Assembly: GCA_027484025.1 (NCBI GenBank)
Contig: JAIXTI010000140.1
Location: forward strand, 1-52,112
Direction of reading: 5' to 3'
DNA length: 52,112 nucleotides
Source: a bacterium
GTDB taxonomy: Bacteria > Gemmatimonadota > Gemmatimonadetes > Gemmatimonadales > Gemmatimonadaceae
In this document: piece by piece, positions 1 to 7,183 of the stretch
Layout of the letters: each line of letters opens with the position of its first letter
Numbering within the stretch: the stretch's first letter is position 1
Program-made: the position numbers and the translations under genes
Notes under the pieces: generated by a model
Databases searched by the model: none
Told to the model about the DNA's origin: nothing
What the model saw: the letters and a program-made list of their open reading frames with translations, nothing else

Positions 1-1119
1 CGTAGCTGCCGGCGCCGGCACGTTCTGCAGGAAGAGCAGCCCCGCGCCAATGGGGTTCCACTGCATCGCGCGACGGCTCGTGTCGTTCGCGGCGACCGCG
101 CGTGCGAGTCCGGCCGCGGCGTCATCACCTCGGCCTCCTTCACGCAGCGGCTGCGTGTTGAGCGTGGCGACCACCTTGCCGGTGGCGTCCCACAGCTCCT
201 GCACCGAGCCGAAGCTCGAGACGGGCACGACGTACGAGAACGGTTCCGTCATGCGCGTCACGCGCACAAAACTGCCGTCGTGCGACGCATCGATGGCGCG
301 CACCATCGTGGGCGCACCGATCGCCTTCACCGCCCGTGAACGGATGTCGATGAGCGCCACCTGTCCCGTGGTGTGGTACGTGAGCAGGGCCTTGTCGTGC
401 GGGTCCTGCAACAGTGAGAAGTGCACCGGCTGCGGAATCGCCTTCGACTCGGTCAAGCGAACCTGCGGCCCATCTTCGATGTCGCCGTCACCATGCGTGG
501 GCACGGGGCCACGATTCTGCGGCACGAGCACCGTCACGACGTGGCGTCCATCGGCGGTGAAGTCGATGTCGGTCACCATCGTGGCGAGCAACGGACGCTC
601 ACTCAGTCGCGTGAGGCGCCCCGTCGCGACGTCGGCCACATAGGCGTACGACGCCGTGGGATAGTTCACCATGAAGGCGATGTGCGTGCCGCGCGGCGAC
701 CACACGGGGGCGCTCATGGTGGTTCCCGCGGGAATGGCGATCTGTTTCTCCGTGCCACTCACCGGGTCGACGAGCGTGAGCCCGGTGCGCGTGCTAGTGG
801 TCACACTTCGTGCGCGATTGGCGCGCGTGTCCACCTGCAGGCCACCCAGCCAGATATGCGGCGCACCGTATGCTTTGATGTCGCCACGATCGGCGCCACG
901 CGTGCGCATAAACCATCGCCCGTCGGGGCTCTGGTTCGTGAACGAAATATCGGTGCGAGGCGCCATGATCATGCGCGTAATGTTCTCGGGCGGCTTCACG
1001 AACCGTTCGGTGCGCAGGATCTGCTGCGGGTCCCAGGTGGCGGGCGCACTGCCGTTCTGTTGCGCGCCCAACGGCAGCGCGAACAGCAGCGAAAGGGAGA
1101 GGGCGGACACTCGGGACAT
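1..1119 (-). CDS. Secreted S9 family peptidase, N-terminal part (runs off left edge)
   Basis: The frame stays open for 373 codons from the ATG at 1119 to base 1, so only the N-terminal part is visible. AGGAG lies 6 nt upstream of the ATG. The product starts with a Sec signal peptide ending near LPLGAQ and then reads like a TolB-type beta-propeller, with SPDGRW, WSPRGTHIAF and FTADGRH blade motifs. The segment IWLGGLQVDTRANRARS and its surroundings resemble the propeller of glutamyl endopeptidase/CGEP-type prolyl oligopeptidases. The catalytic alpha/beta-hydrolase domain would lie beyond the window, so activity cannot be confirmed. It is probably an exported serine peptidase. It is divergent from the next gene, with a 123-base gap. 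Confidence 0.8.
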   Translation of the reverse strand, partial: MSRVSALSLSLLFALPLGAQQNGSAPATWDPQQILRTERFVKPPENITRMIMAPRTDISFTNQSPDGRWFMRTRGADRGDIKAYGAPHIWLGGLQVDTRANRARSVTTSTRTGLTLVDPVSGTEKQIAIPAGTTMSAPVWSPRGTHIAFMVNYPTASYAYVADVATGRLTRLSERPLLATMVTDIDFTADGRHVVTVLVPQNRGPVPTHGDGDIEDGPQVRLTESKAIPQPVHFSLLQDPHDKALLTYHTTGQVALIDIRSRAVKAIGAPTMVRAIDASHDGSFVRVTRMTEPFSYVVPVSSFGSVQELWDATGKVVATLNTQPLREGGRGDDAAAGLARAVAANDTSRRAMQWNPIGAGLLFLQNVPAPAAT

Positions 1120-1242
1120 GCAGACTCCTGAATTGAGACGGGGTTCAGGGAGAATACGCGCGGGGGAGCGATGGCGTTTGGCCGGCCGACCCGCTCGTGC
1201 CACCGCCTTCCGGAGGAGCACCTCCACGCCGTAACATTCGAT

Positions 1243-2094
1243 ATGCTCCGTCGCTCCTTCCTTGCCTCTGCGGCCGCCGCTCTGGCCAGCCGCCATATCC
1301 CTGCGAGTGCGCTCGGCGCCCTCCACCCCCCCGCGGGGAAACTCGACCGCATCGGTATCGAGCTGTACGCCGTGCGGAACGCCATGAAGGCGAGCCCCGA
1401 CCGTACCCTCGAAGCGCTCGCCAAGATCGGCTACACCGACGTGGAGCTGCTCTGGAGCTTCAAGAACTTCGGGCAGTCCATCAAGGAAGTGAAGGCGAGC
1501 CTCAAGGCTACGGGCCTCAAGGCGCCCTCGGCGCACATGGCACCGGAAACCATTCTCACGGAGTGGGAGCAGCGGTGCGCCGAGGCGAAGGAGCTGGGGA
1601 TGACGTATCTCACGGCGCCAAGTCTTCCGGCCGAAGCCAACAAGAGCATCGAGGTGGTGAAGCTCTGGGCGAACCGCTTCAACAGCGCCGGGGAAGTGGC
1701 GCGCCGCTTCGGGTTGTGGATTGCGCTGCACAACGAGCCCAATCACGAGAAGCGCATCATGGGGCAGAAGCCCATGGATGTCTTCCTTGCGGAAACCGAC
1801 CCCAAGCTCGTGCGCTTTCAGCTCGACGTGGGGAACATGCTCATGGGCGGCGGCGATCCGCTGGCGTTTCTGCAGCAGTACCGCAATCGCTGCTGGAGCT
1901 TCCACCTCAAAAACGTCATCGCCGATCGCACCAAGGATACGGAGCTCGCCAAGGGTGTGTTCGACCTCAAGAGCTTCCTGGCCGCGGTGCCGGAGCTCGA
2001 GAAGAAGCCGTGTTTCGTCGAGCAGGAAGGGAGCGGCGACGAGCTGGCCAGTGCGCAGGAGAACTTCGCGTACCTGCGCGGACTGACGTGGTAG
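1243..2094 (+). CDS. Exported sugar phosphate isomerase/epimerase-like TIM-barrel protein
   Basis: The 283-residue product begins with an Arg-containing hydrophobic leader (MLRRSFLASAAAALAS), so it is likely exported. The rest fits the xylose-isomerase-like TIM barrel family (AP endonuclease 2 fold). Metal-ligand-like residues appear in order: His in ALHNEPNH, Asp in FQLDVGN, His in FHLKN and Glu in FVEQEG. The substrate is unknown; many homologues are annotated only as sugar phosphate isomerase/epimerase. An in-frame ATG exists at 1171, but 1243 is preferred because it begins the leader. No good Shine-Dalgarno lies next to 1243; a GGAGG at 1212-1216 is too far away and is itself in a small hairpin. 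The gene converges on the next one with a 4-base gap. Confidence 0.82.
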   Translation: MLRRSFLASAAAALASRHIPASALGALHPPAGKLDRIGIELYAVRNAMKASPDRTLEALAKIGYTDVELLWSFKNFGQSIKEVKASLKATGLKAPSAHMAPETILTEWEQRCAEAKELGMTYLTAPSLPAEANKSIEVVKLWANRFNSAGEVARRFGLWIALHNEPNHEKRIMGQKPMDVFLAETDPKLVRFQLDVGNMLMGGGDPLAFLQQYRNRCWSFHLKNVIADRTKDTELAKGVFDLKSFLAAVPELEKKPCFVEQEGSGDELASAQENFAYLRGLTW

Positions 2095-2098
2095 TCGC

Positions 2099-3706
2099 CT
2101 ACCAATCCGTCGGCTTGTAATCCTTCAGGAACTTCCCCCACACATGCTCGCCCGTGTTGATCCCATCGATGATGGGATCAACAATGCGCGCCGCGCCGTC
2201 CACGATGTCGAGCGGCGGATGGAAGCGATGCTCCTCCACCTTGCGCGCCGCAATGTGCACGGGGTCTTCGTCCGTCACCCAGCCGGTATCGACGGCATTC
2301 ATGTGAATGCCGTCGGTCTCGTAGTCGGCCGCTGACGTGCGCGTCATCATGTTCAGCGCCGCCTTCGCCATGTTCGTGTGCGGGTGGCGCGTCGTCTTGA
2401 ACTTGCGATAGAACTGCCCTTCGACGGCGCTCACGTTCACGATGTGCTTGTCGCGATTCGCGGTGCGCATCATGAGCGGCTTGAGACGCGCGTTGATGAG
2501 GAACGGCGCAATGGCGTTCACGAGCTGCACTTCCAGCAGCTCCACGCTCGGCACTTCGTGCATGAGCAGGCGCCACGAGTTGCGCTCGCGCAAATCCACC
2601 TGCTGCAGGTCCTGATCAAGCCGCCCTTCGGGGAACAGCTGCGACTGGTCCTGATACTCCTCGGCCAGCAGCTGCACCTGCGACAATTCGGCCGCATGCG
2701 TGATGCCCGCCACGTCGGCCAACGCGCGCGGCAGCGTGGCCGGCGTGATCATCTCTTCGTCACGCGAGACACCGGCTTCGGGGAGCAGGTGATAGCCGCG
2801 CACGCCTTCGTACGCGCCGAGCAACTTGCGCGCCTGCTCCGGCATGTCGCTGAGCGAGGCACGCTCGAGGTCCATCATGTGCTTGTAGAAATCGGGCGGA
2901 CGCCGCACCGTCTGACAGGCATTGTTCACGATGAAATCGAGGCGATCGTGCGTCTCCATGAGGTGATGGCAGAACGCTTCCACACTTGGCGTGTGACGCA
3001 GGTCGAGCCCGTAGATCTCGAGGCGATGCTTCCACTGCTCGAAGTCGGGCTCGGCGGCGTAGCGCTGCGCCGAGTCGCGCGGGAAGCGCGTGGTCACGAT
3101 GAGATGCGCACCGGCGCGCAGCAACTTGATGCCGGCCTGGTAGCCGATCTTCACGCGGCCGCCGGTGAGCAGTGCGGTGCGGCCGGTCAGGTCGGCCAGC
3201 TCCGTGCGCTTACGGTAGTTGAACTCCGCGCAGCTGGGGCAGAGCTGATCGTAGAAGTGGTGCAGCACGGTGAACTGCTGCTTGCACACGTAGCAGTGCT
3301 GCGCTTCCAACGCTTCGGTGAAGTCGGGTTCGTCCACCGTGATCTGCTCATCGCTACCGGGGAGCAAATAGTTGGGCGTCGTGAACACCGTCTGCCGCCG
3401 CAGCTTGCGAATGCCCGTTTCCTGCAGCTGGTTCTCGGCTTCCTGCAGCTTGGCCGTGCGCTCGACCTTCTTGAGACGCTTGGTGGCCTTCACCATTTGG
3501 CGGCGCAGAATGGCATCCGGGCGCGACACTTCGCCCGCGGCCTTGAGCAGGCGCGTGCGCTGTTCTTCGGGGATCTCGAGCAGGTTGGCGCGGTCCTCCG
3601 CGAGCTTTTCGAGCAACGCGGTGGCGGCGGCGATCTGTTCGGCCGATATGGACGGCGTCGCGCCGGGCTCGGCAGGAGTATTCTGAGGCAGCAGGGAATC
3701 CGACAT
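2099..3706 (-). CDS. SDR-family protein with N-terminal extension and zinc ribbon; catalytic Tyr missing
   Basis: The start is the ATG at 3706, preceded by TTGGAGG; a longer GTG-started frame reaches 3742. The product is 535 residues. Residues 20-105 are charged and helical. A four-Cys zinc-ribbon-like motif follows (C138xxC141 and C156xxC159). A short-chain dehydrogenase core starts near 175 with a variant nucleotide-binding loop, TGGRVKIG (181-188), and NNA at 261-263. The likely catalytic Ser is S426 and the Lys is K448, but the residue four before Lys is Thr444, not Tyr. The core also carries a long insertion at about 265-395. NAD(P) binding is likely; ordinary SDR redox chemistry is uncertain. 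A palindrome (3729-3760) sits just upstream. Confidence 0.75.
   Translation of the reverse strand: MSDSLLPQNTPAEPGATPSISAEQIAAATALLEKLAEDRANLLEIPEEQRTRLLKAAGEVSRPDAILRRQMVKATKRLKKVERTAKLQEAENQLQETGIRKLRRQTVFTTPNYLLPGSDEQITVDEPDFTEALEAQHCYVCKQQFTVLHHFYDQLCPSCAEFNYRKRTELADLTGRTALLTGGRVKIGYQAGIKLLRAGAHLIVTTRFPRDSAQRYAAEPDFEQWKHRLEIYGLDLRHTPSVEAFCHHLMETHDRLDFIVNNACQTVRRPPDFYKHMMDLERASLSDMPEQARKLLGAYEGVRGYHLLPEAGVSRDEEMITPATLPRALADVAGITHAAELSQVQLLAEEYQDQSQLFPEGRLDQDLQQVDLRERNSWRLLMHEVPSVELLEVQLVNAIAPFLINARLKPLMMRTANRDKHIVNVSAVEGQFYRKFKTTRHPHTNMAKAALNMMTRTSAADYETDGIHMNAVDTGWVTDEDPVHIAARKVEEHRFHPPLDIVDGAARIVDPIIDGINTGEHVWGKFLKDYKPTDW
2155..2183. terminator. 13-bp perfect hairpin inside the 3' end of the convergent SDR gene
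   Basis: Arms 2155-2167 and 2171-2183 are perfectly complementary around a 3-base loop. The hairpin begins 60 bases after the stop of the isomerase-like gene and lies in the codons for DPIIDGIN of the opposing SDR gene. No T run follows. It could stop plus-strand transcripts that leave the convergent pair, but this function is inferred. Confidence 0.35.
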
Positions 3707-3728
3707 AGCCTCCAAAGATAACGACTCC

Positions 3729-3760
3729 GGCCCTGAAATCACATTTGTGATATCAGGGCC
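3729..3760. promoter_or_regulatory. 32-base near-perfect palindrome (terminator or operator)
   Basis: Arms 3729-3742 and 3747-3760 pair over 14 positions with one mismatch around a 4-base loop. The element begins 7 bases after the stop of the acidic small gene and ends 23 bases before the SDR start; both genes are on the minus strand. It could end the toxin-like/acidic gene transcript, although only a weak T-rich stretch follows, or serve as an operator for the SDR gene. Confidence 0.5.
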
Positions 3761-3766
3761 GCGTGC

Positions 3767-4081
3767 TCAGTACTCCGCCTCGAACGCCAACCCCTGCTTC
3801 TTGGGGAGCAGCCAGTAGTACCAGTGCTTCTCGCGGTCCCACCCTTCGGCGGCGGCGTTCTCCTCACCCCAGACACAGCGGCCGCTGGGAAAGGTGGCGC
3901 TGCGGAAGCGCGTGTCGAGCTCCAGCAGGTCGGCCCACTGGTCGTCGTGCTCCTCGATGACGCGCAGCTTGTGGCGCATGTCGAGGTCATTGAGATAGTC
4001 GTCGAAGGTGAGCTCGTACCCACGCTCCACCTCGGTCACCGTGCGGGACCACTGGGCCAACCATTCGTCGCGTTCGTGCAT
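3767..4081 (-). CDS. Small acidic hypothetical protein, candidate immunity partner
   Basis: The 104-residue product has no signal peptide and is strongly acidic: I count 24 Asp/Glu against 13 Arg/Lys. Visible features are ELTFDDYLNDLDMR near residue 25 and a Trp/Tyr-rich end (HWYYWLLPKK). The ATG at 4081 is preferred over an in-frame GTG at 4084. It begins about 20 bases after the stop of the secreted RNase-like gene on the same strand, so the two are probably co-transcribed. A small acidic cytosolic protein directly after a nuclease-toxin-like gene is typical of immunity proteins, and the YLNDLD pattern is reminiscent of some encoded beside polymorphic toxins. That role is inference; no function is shown by sequence alone. 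Confidence 0.7.
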   Translation of the reverse strand: MHERDEWLAQWSRTVTEVERGYELTFDDYLNDLDMRHKLRVIEEHDDQWADLLELDTRFRSATFPSGRCVWGEENAAAEGWDREKHWYYWLLPKKQGLAFEAEY

Positions 4082-4101
4082 CACAGGGCAGGGGCGGGAA
4101 A

Positions 4102-4578
4102 TCAGGAACGGGGAGAACGACGGGCCTGCCGTTTGAAATAGGCTTCGCCGTCGTTGGGCTTGAAGAAGGTGCGAATGGTGCTATCGGCGTCGAACGCCAG
4201 AAAGGCACCGCTCTCGCGGTCGAACTTGGAGATCACCCCGTCGGTAGGGCGGGTGAGCTCAAGGACCGTGGACGATGGCGGCAGCGCGCGGACACGTTGC
4301 GCCATGGCCAGATAGTCGTTGGCGGTCGCCGCGGCGAATTCTGCGCCATGCTTGGCAAAGTGCTCCTCGAGGCGGGTACGCGAGCGGAACCCGATGCTGC
4401 TGCGAGGAGCCGGAGGCGCCGGGCTGACGGACGGGGCGGGCGCACTGGGCGCGGCCGCGCCGGGCGTCGCCACCGGGCCGGGAGGCACGGTTTTGGGCCC
4501 CCGCGGGGTGCACAGCAGCCATGTGCCGGCGGCCACGCACACCAGCGCAAAGAAGAACGAGCGGAAAGCGCGATTCAT
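4102..4578 (-). CDS. Secreted BECR/colicin D-like RNase-type toxin domain protein
   Basis: The 158-residue product has a hydrophobic N-terminus (about 4-23), a Pro/Ala-rich linker (about 27-58) and one compact domain (about 64-152). That domain contains HFAKHGAEF (73-81), ANDYLAMAQ (86-94), a central DGVISKFDRESG and TIRTFFKP (134-141), ending near EAYF. This order matches a nuclease domain common at the C-termini of polymorphic toxins (Barnase-EndoU-ColicinE5/D-RelE-type fold); I recall the pattern and have not aligned it. Candidate catalytic residues are H73, H77, R136 and K140. Here the domain stands alone behind a leader rather than on a large delivery protein. The acidic gene follows immediately. 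The ATG at 4578 overlaps the first possible ATG of divergent tesB. Confidence 0.72.
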   Translation of the reverse strand: MNRAFRSFFFALVCVAAGTWLLCTPRGPKTVPPGPVATPGAAAPSAPAPSVSPAPPAPRSSIGFRSRTRLEEHFAKHGAEFAAATANDYLAMAQRVRALPPSSTVLELTRPTDGVISKFDRESGAFLAFDADSTIRTFFKPNDGEAYFKRQARRSPRS

Positions 4579-4594
4579 GCCTCATATTCACTCC

Positions 4595-5467
4595 ATGAGC
4601 ATCGTATCGGAACTGCTGGAGCTGCTCGAGCTGGAAAAGCTCGAGGTGAACATCTATCGCGGAAAGAACCGGGACCTGGGGACCGGCCGGGTTTTTGGCG
4701 GACAAGTCTTTGCGCAGGCACTGGTCGCGGCTCGGCGCACGGTCGACGAGGCCCGCGAAGCGCACTCGGTGCACGGGTACTTCCTGCGCCCCGGCGATCT
4801 CAAGGCGCCGATCGTGTATTTCGTCGATCGGCCACGCGACGGCGGCACGTTTACCAGTCGTCGTGTGACCGCCATTCAGCACGGCGAAGCGATCTTCCAC
4901 CTGTCGGCCTCCTTTCACATCGAAGAGCCCGGGCTCGACCATCAGGTCCCCATGCCCGATGTGCAGGACCCGGACAGCATCAAGCCCGAGCTCGAGCAGG
5001 TGCGCGAGAACGCCGCCATTCTGCCTCCCGAGCTTCGCACGGTCCTCACGCAGGACCGCCCCATCGACTTCCGCTCGCCGCAGTCCCATTTGCCGGGCGG
5101 GCCGAGTGCGGGCGAGTCGCAGCGCTACGTGTGGTTCCGCGTCATCGATCGGTTGCCCGACGACCCCATCGTGCATCAGGCCATCGTCGCGTACGCGTCG
5201 GACTACGGCTTTCTTCCTACGGCGCTGTTCACGCACGGCGTCCGGTACGGCGACCCGCGGCTCTTTCTGGCCTCACTCGATCACACGCTGTGGATGCACC
5301 GTCCGTTCCGAGCCGACGAGTGGTTGCTGTACGTAATGGACAGCCCCAGCGCGTTCGGTGCACGCGGCTTTGTTCGCGGGCAGATCTTCACACGGGATGG
5401 ACAGTTGGTGGCCTCGGTGGCGCAGGAAGGGCTGCTGCGTCTGAAGGACCCCAAGCCGTCCAAGTAA
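4595..5467 (+). CDS. tesB: Acyl-CoA thioesterase II
   Basis: The 290-residue product is close to the usual TesB length and has the double hot-dog layout. It hydrolyses acyl-CoA to free fatty acid and CoA in the cytoplasm. GGQVFAQAL in the first half and ASDYGFLPTAL, SLDHTLWMHRPFRADEW and the late QEGLLR in the second half match family landmarks, including the Asp, Thr and Gln catalytic set known from E. coli TesB. The start is taken at ATG 4595 (MSIVSELLELL); an in-frame ATG at 4577 would overlap the divergent toxin-like gene by 2 bases. Either way the promoter must lie inside that neighbouring gene. A long upstream frame from 4319 is antisense to it and is not used. Confidence 0.92.
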   Translation: MSIVSELLELLELEKLEVNIYRGKNRDLGTGRVFGGQVFAQALVAARRTVDEAREAHSVHGYFLRPGDLKAPIVYFVDRPRDGGTFTSRRVTAIQHGEAIFHLSASFHIEEPGLDHQVPMPDVQDPDSIKPELEQVRENAAILPPELRTVLTQDRPIDFRSPQSHLPGGPSAGESQRYVWFRVIDRLPDDPIVHQAIVAYASDYGFLPTALFTHGVRYGDPRLFLASLDHTLWMHRPFRADEWLLYVMDSPSAFGARGFVRGQIFTRDGQLVASVAQEGLLRLKDPKPSK

Positions 5468-5507
5468 CTCTCGCGCCGCGACCACCCATTCATCGCCGAG
5501 TCCCCAC

Positions 5508-6143
5508 ATGGGCACACGTGATCCGAAGGTCGACGCCTACATCGCCAAGGCGCAGCCGTTTGCGCAGGAAATTCTCGCGCATTTGCGTGAGGTCGTGCAC
5601 GGCGCCTGCCCCGACACCGAGGAGGCGATCAAGTGGAGCATGCCCTTCTTCACCTACAAGGGGAGCCTGCTGTGCAACATGGCGGCCTTCAAGGCGCACT
5701 GCGCCTTCGGCTTCTGGCTTGGTGAGCAGGTGTTGGGCGCCGATGCCTCCGGGGAGGCGATGGGCCAGCTGGGGCGCATTACCAGCGTGAAGGGGCTGCC
5801 GGCGCGCAAGCAGCTCACGCAGTGGATACATCGCGCGATGGAGTTGACCGACGCCGGGGTGAAGAACACCCGCGACACCGCGGCCGCGAAGACACCCGCC
5901 AGGAAGGCCGCCGCGAAGACCGTTGCTGTGCCCGTCGAACTGGCGAAGGCGCTAAAGCGCGACGCCAAAGCGAAGGCGGTGTTCGACGCCTTCAGTCCGT
6001 CACACCGGCGCGAGTACGCCGAATGGATTGCCGACGCCAAGAAGCCGGAAACCAAGGAACGTCGTATTGCGCAGGCGCTCGAGATGCTGGCGAACGGGCA
6101 GTCGCGGAACGCGAAATACGAATCGCCGAAGACGAAGCGGTAA
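5508..6143 (+). CDS. YdeI/OmdA-like protein with DUF1801 domain
   Basis: The 211-residue product has an N-terminal DUF1801 domain (about 10-110; TEEAIKWSMPFFTYKG, FGFWLG) and a C-terminal YdeI/OmdA segment (about 140-200; FDAFSPSHRREYAEWIADAKKPETKERR). An Ala/Lys-rich linker joins them. E. coli YdeI has been linked to bacteriocin or antimicrobial-peptide resistance, but the biochemical role is not established. It follows tesB by 40 bases on the same strand and may be co-transcribed. Two genes away lies a toxin-like gene, but nothing in the sequence ties them together functionally. The C-terminus is Lys/Arg rich. Confidence 0.85.
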   Translation: MGTRDPKVDAYIAKAQPFAQEILAHLREVVHGACPDTEEAIKWSMPFFTYKGSLLCNMAAFKAHCAFGFWLGEQVLGADASGEAMGQLGRITSVKGLPARKQLTQWIHRAMELTDAGVKNTRDTAAAKTPARKAAAKTVAVPVELAKALKRDAKAKAVFDAFSPSHRREYAEWIADAKKPETKERRIAQALEMLANGQSRNAKYESPKTKR

Positions 6144-6148
6144 CGGCG

Positions 6149-7183
6149 TCAGGGCGGGCGGACAAACGACACAATGCGATCACGCATGCCACCGGTCTGA
6201 CTCGGCGACACGATACGACCGGCAATCACATGCCCGTCTTCGCCGGCCTTGGGCGTCACGAGCACACGCTCCGCTTTCAAGCGGCCCACGGCATCGAGCG
6301 CATCGAGCCACGTAGTGGTTCGCTTGGCATCCACCACCTGATCGCCTTCGTTGTAGAACACGAGCGTCGGCACGCCATAGTCGTACAGCGACGCGTCGCG
6401 CACATGCTCGACCATCGCCTGCATCGGGAAGAGTGCGGTGGACGGGTACCGCATGGTCCAGAAGCGCTTCTGCTCTTCGTTCTTCGCGACCCACTCGCGT
6501 TGCGGAATGAATCTCGGCAGCACGACCTCGGCCCACGGCAGCGTGAGCAAGCCGGCGGCCGGATCCTTCGGACCGAAGTTCGGCGAGATGAGCACGAGTG
6601 CGTGTAGTCCCTCGCGCACCGCCTTGGGTAGCGTGGCCAGCCAGACGCCGAGCGTGCCGCCGGTGCTGGTGCCGATCACGAGCACGGAATCGCCGAGCCG
6701 TCGAGCGACGTCGAGAGAGAAGGCGGCGTCGCCCATCCAGTCGCGCGCCTGCACGTGCCCCAGCGAATCGCCAGGGAGACCGTGACCGCGGAGACGCGTT
6801 TCGTACAGGTTGGCGCCGAGGGCGCGCGCCACCTCTTCACTGAGCGGAGACGTTTCCTGCCGCGTAGCGGAGAAGCCGTGTAGGTACACGACGCTCCACG
6901 GTGTCTTGGCCGGGTGGGCACTGTCGGCGAAGACGACACGCTTTGCGACGTCGGGATCGGTCACACCCGCCGCCTGCTCCTGCGCCGCGAACCATTCAGG
7001 AAACGCGGCGATGCTGTCGGGAAGCGCCGACGCGACCACGTGAATCGTGGCCGCGAACGAGCTCGTGTCGGTCCACTCCACGCTGGGGCGTGGCCCGGCG
7101 AAGAAGACGACCCCCAGCGCGAACAGGCTCACCGCGGCGCGCGTGGTGAGCTGCACTCGGCGCGCCGCACGTGGTTCGATCAT
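6149..7183 (-). CDS. Exported alpha/beta hydrolase (lysophospholipase/esterase-like)
   Basis: The 344-residue product has a hydrophobic N-terminal segment (about 15-30) and is probably exported or membrane-anchored. The hydrolase fold is clear: VVYLHGFSATRQE (oxyanion region), the nucleophile elbow GTSTGG, Asp in FYNEGDQVVD and a late His in GEDGHV. It resembles lysophospholipase/carboxylesterase members; the substrate is unknown. Its ATG at 7183 overlaps the stop of the upstream tldE-like gene in an ATGA, so translation is probably coupled. It is the third gene of the tldD-tldE-hydrolase operon and converges on the YdeI-like gene with a 5-base gap. Confidence 0.85.
   Translation of the reverse strand: MIEPRAARRVQLTTRAAVSLFALGVVFFAGPRPSVEWTDTSSFAATIHVVASALPDSIAAFPEWFAAQEQAAGVTDPDVAKRVVFADSAHPAKTPWSVVYLHGFSATRQETSPLSEEVARALGANLYETRLRGHGLPGDSLGHVQARDWMGDAAFSLDVARRLGDSVLVIGTSTGGTLGVWLATLPKAVREGLHALVLISPNFGPKDPAAGLLTLPWAEVVLPRFIPQREWVAKNEEQKRFWTMRYPSTALFPMQAMVEHVRDASLYDYGVPTLVFYNEGDQVVDAKRTTTWLDALDAVGRLKAERVLVTPKAGEDGHVIAGRIVSPSQTGGMRDRIVSFVRPP

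Noticed and set aside
421..1131. Plus-strand frames over the left edge
   Set aside because: They are antisense to the S9 peptidase fragment, which has a signal peptide, a Shine-Dalgarno and propeller motifs.
1212..1225. Hairpin hiding a Shine-Dalgarno before the isomerase-like gene
   Set aside because: The GGAGG is 26 bases from the ATG, too far to serve it, and the 5-bp stem is too small to call a switch.
4319..4594. Longer N-terminus for tesB
   Set aside because: The frame is open but antisense to the toxin-like gene, and TesB homology begins at 4595.
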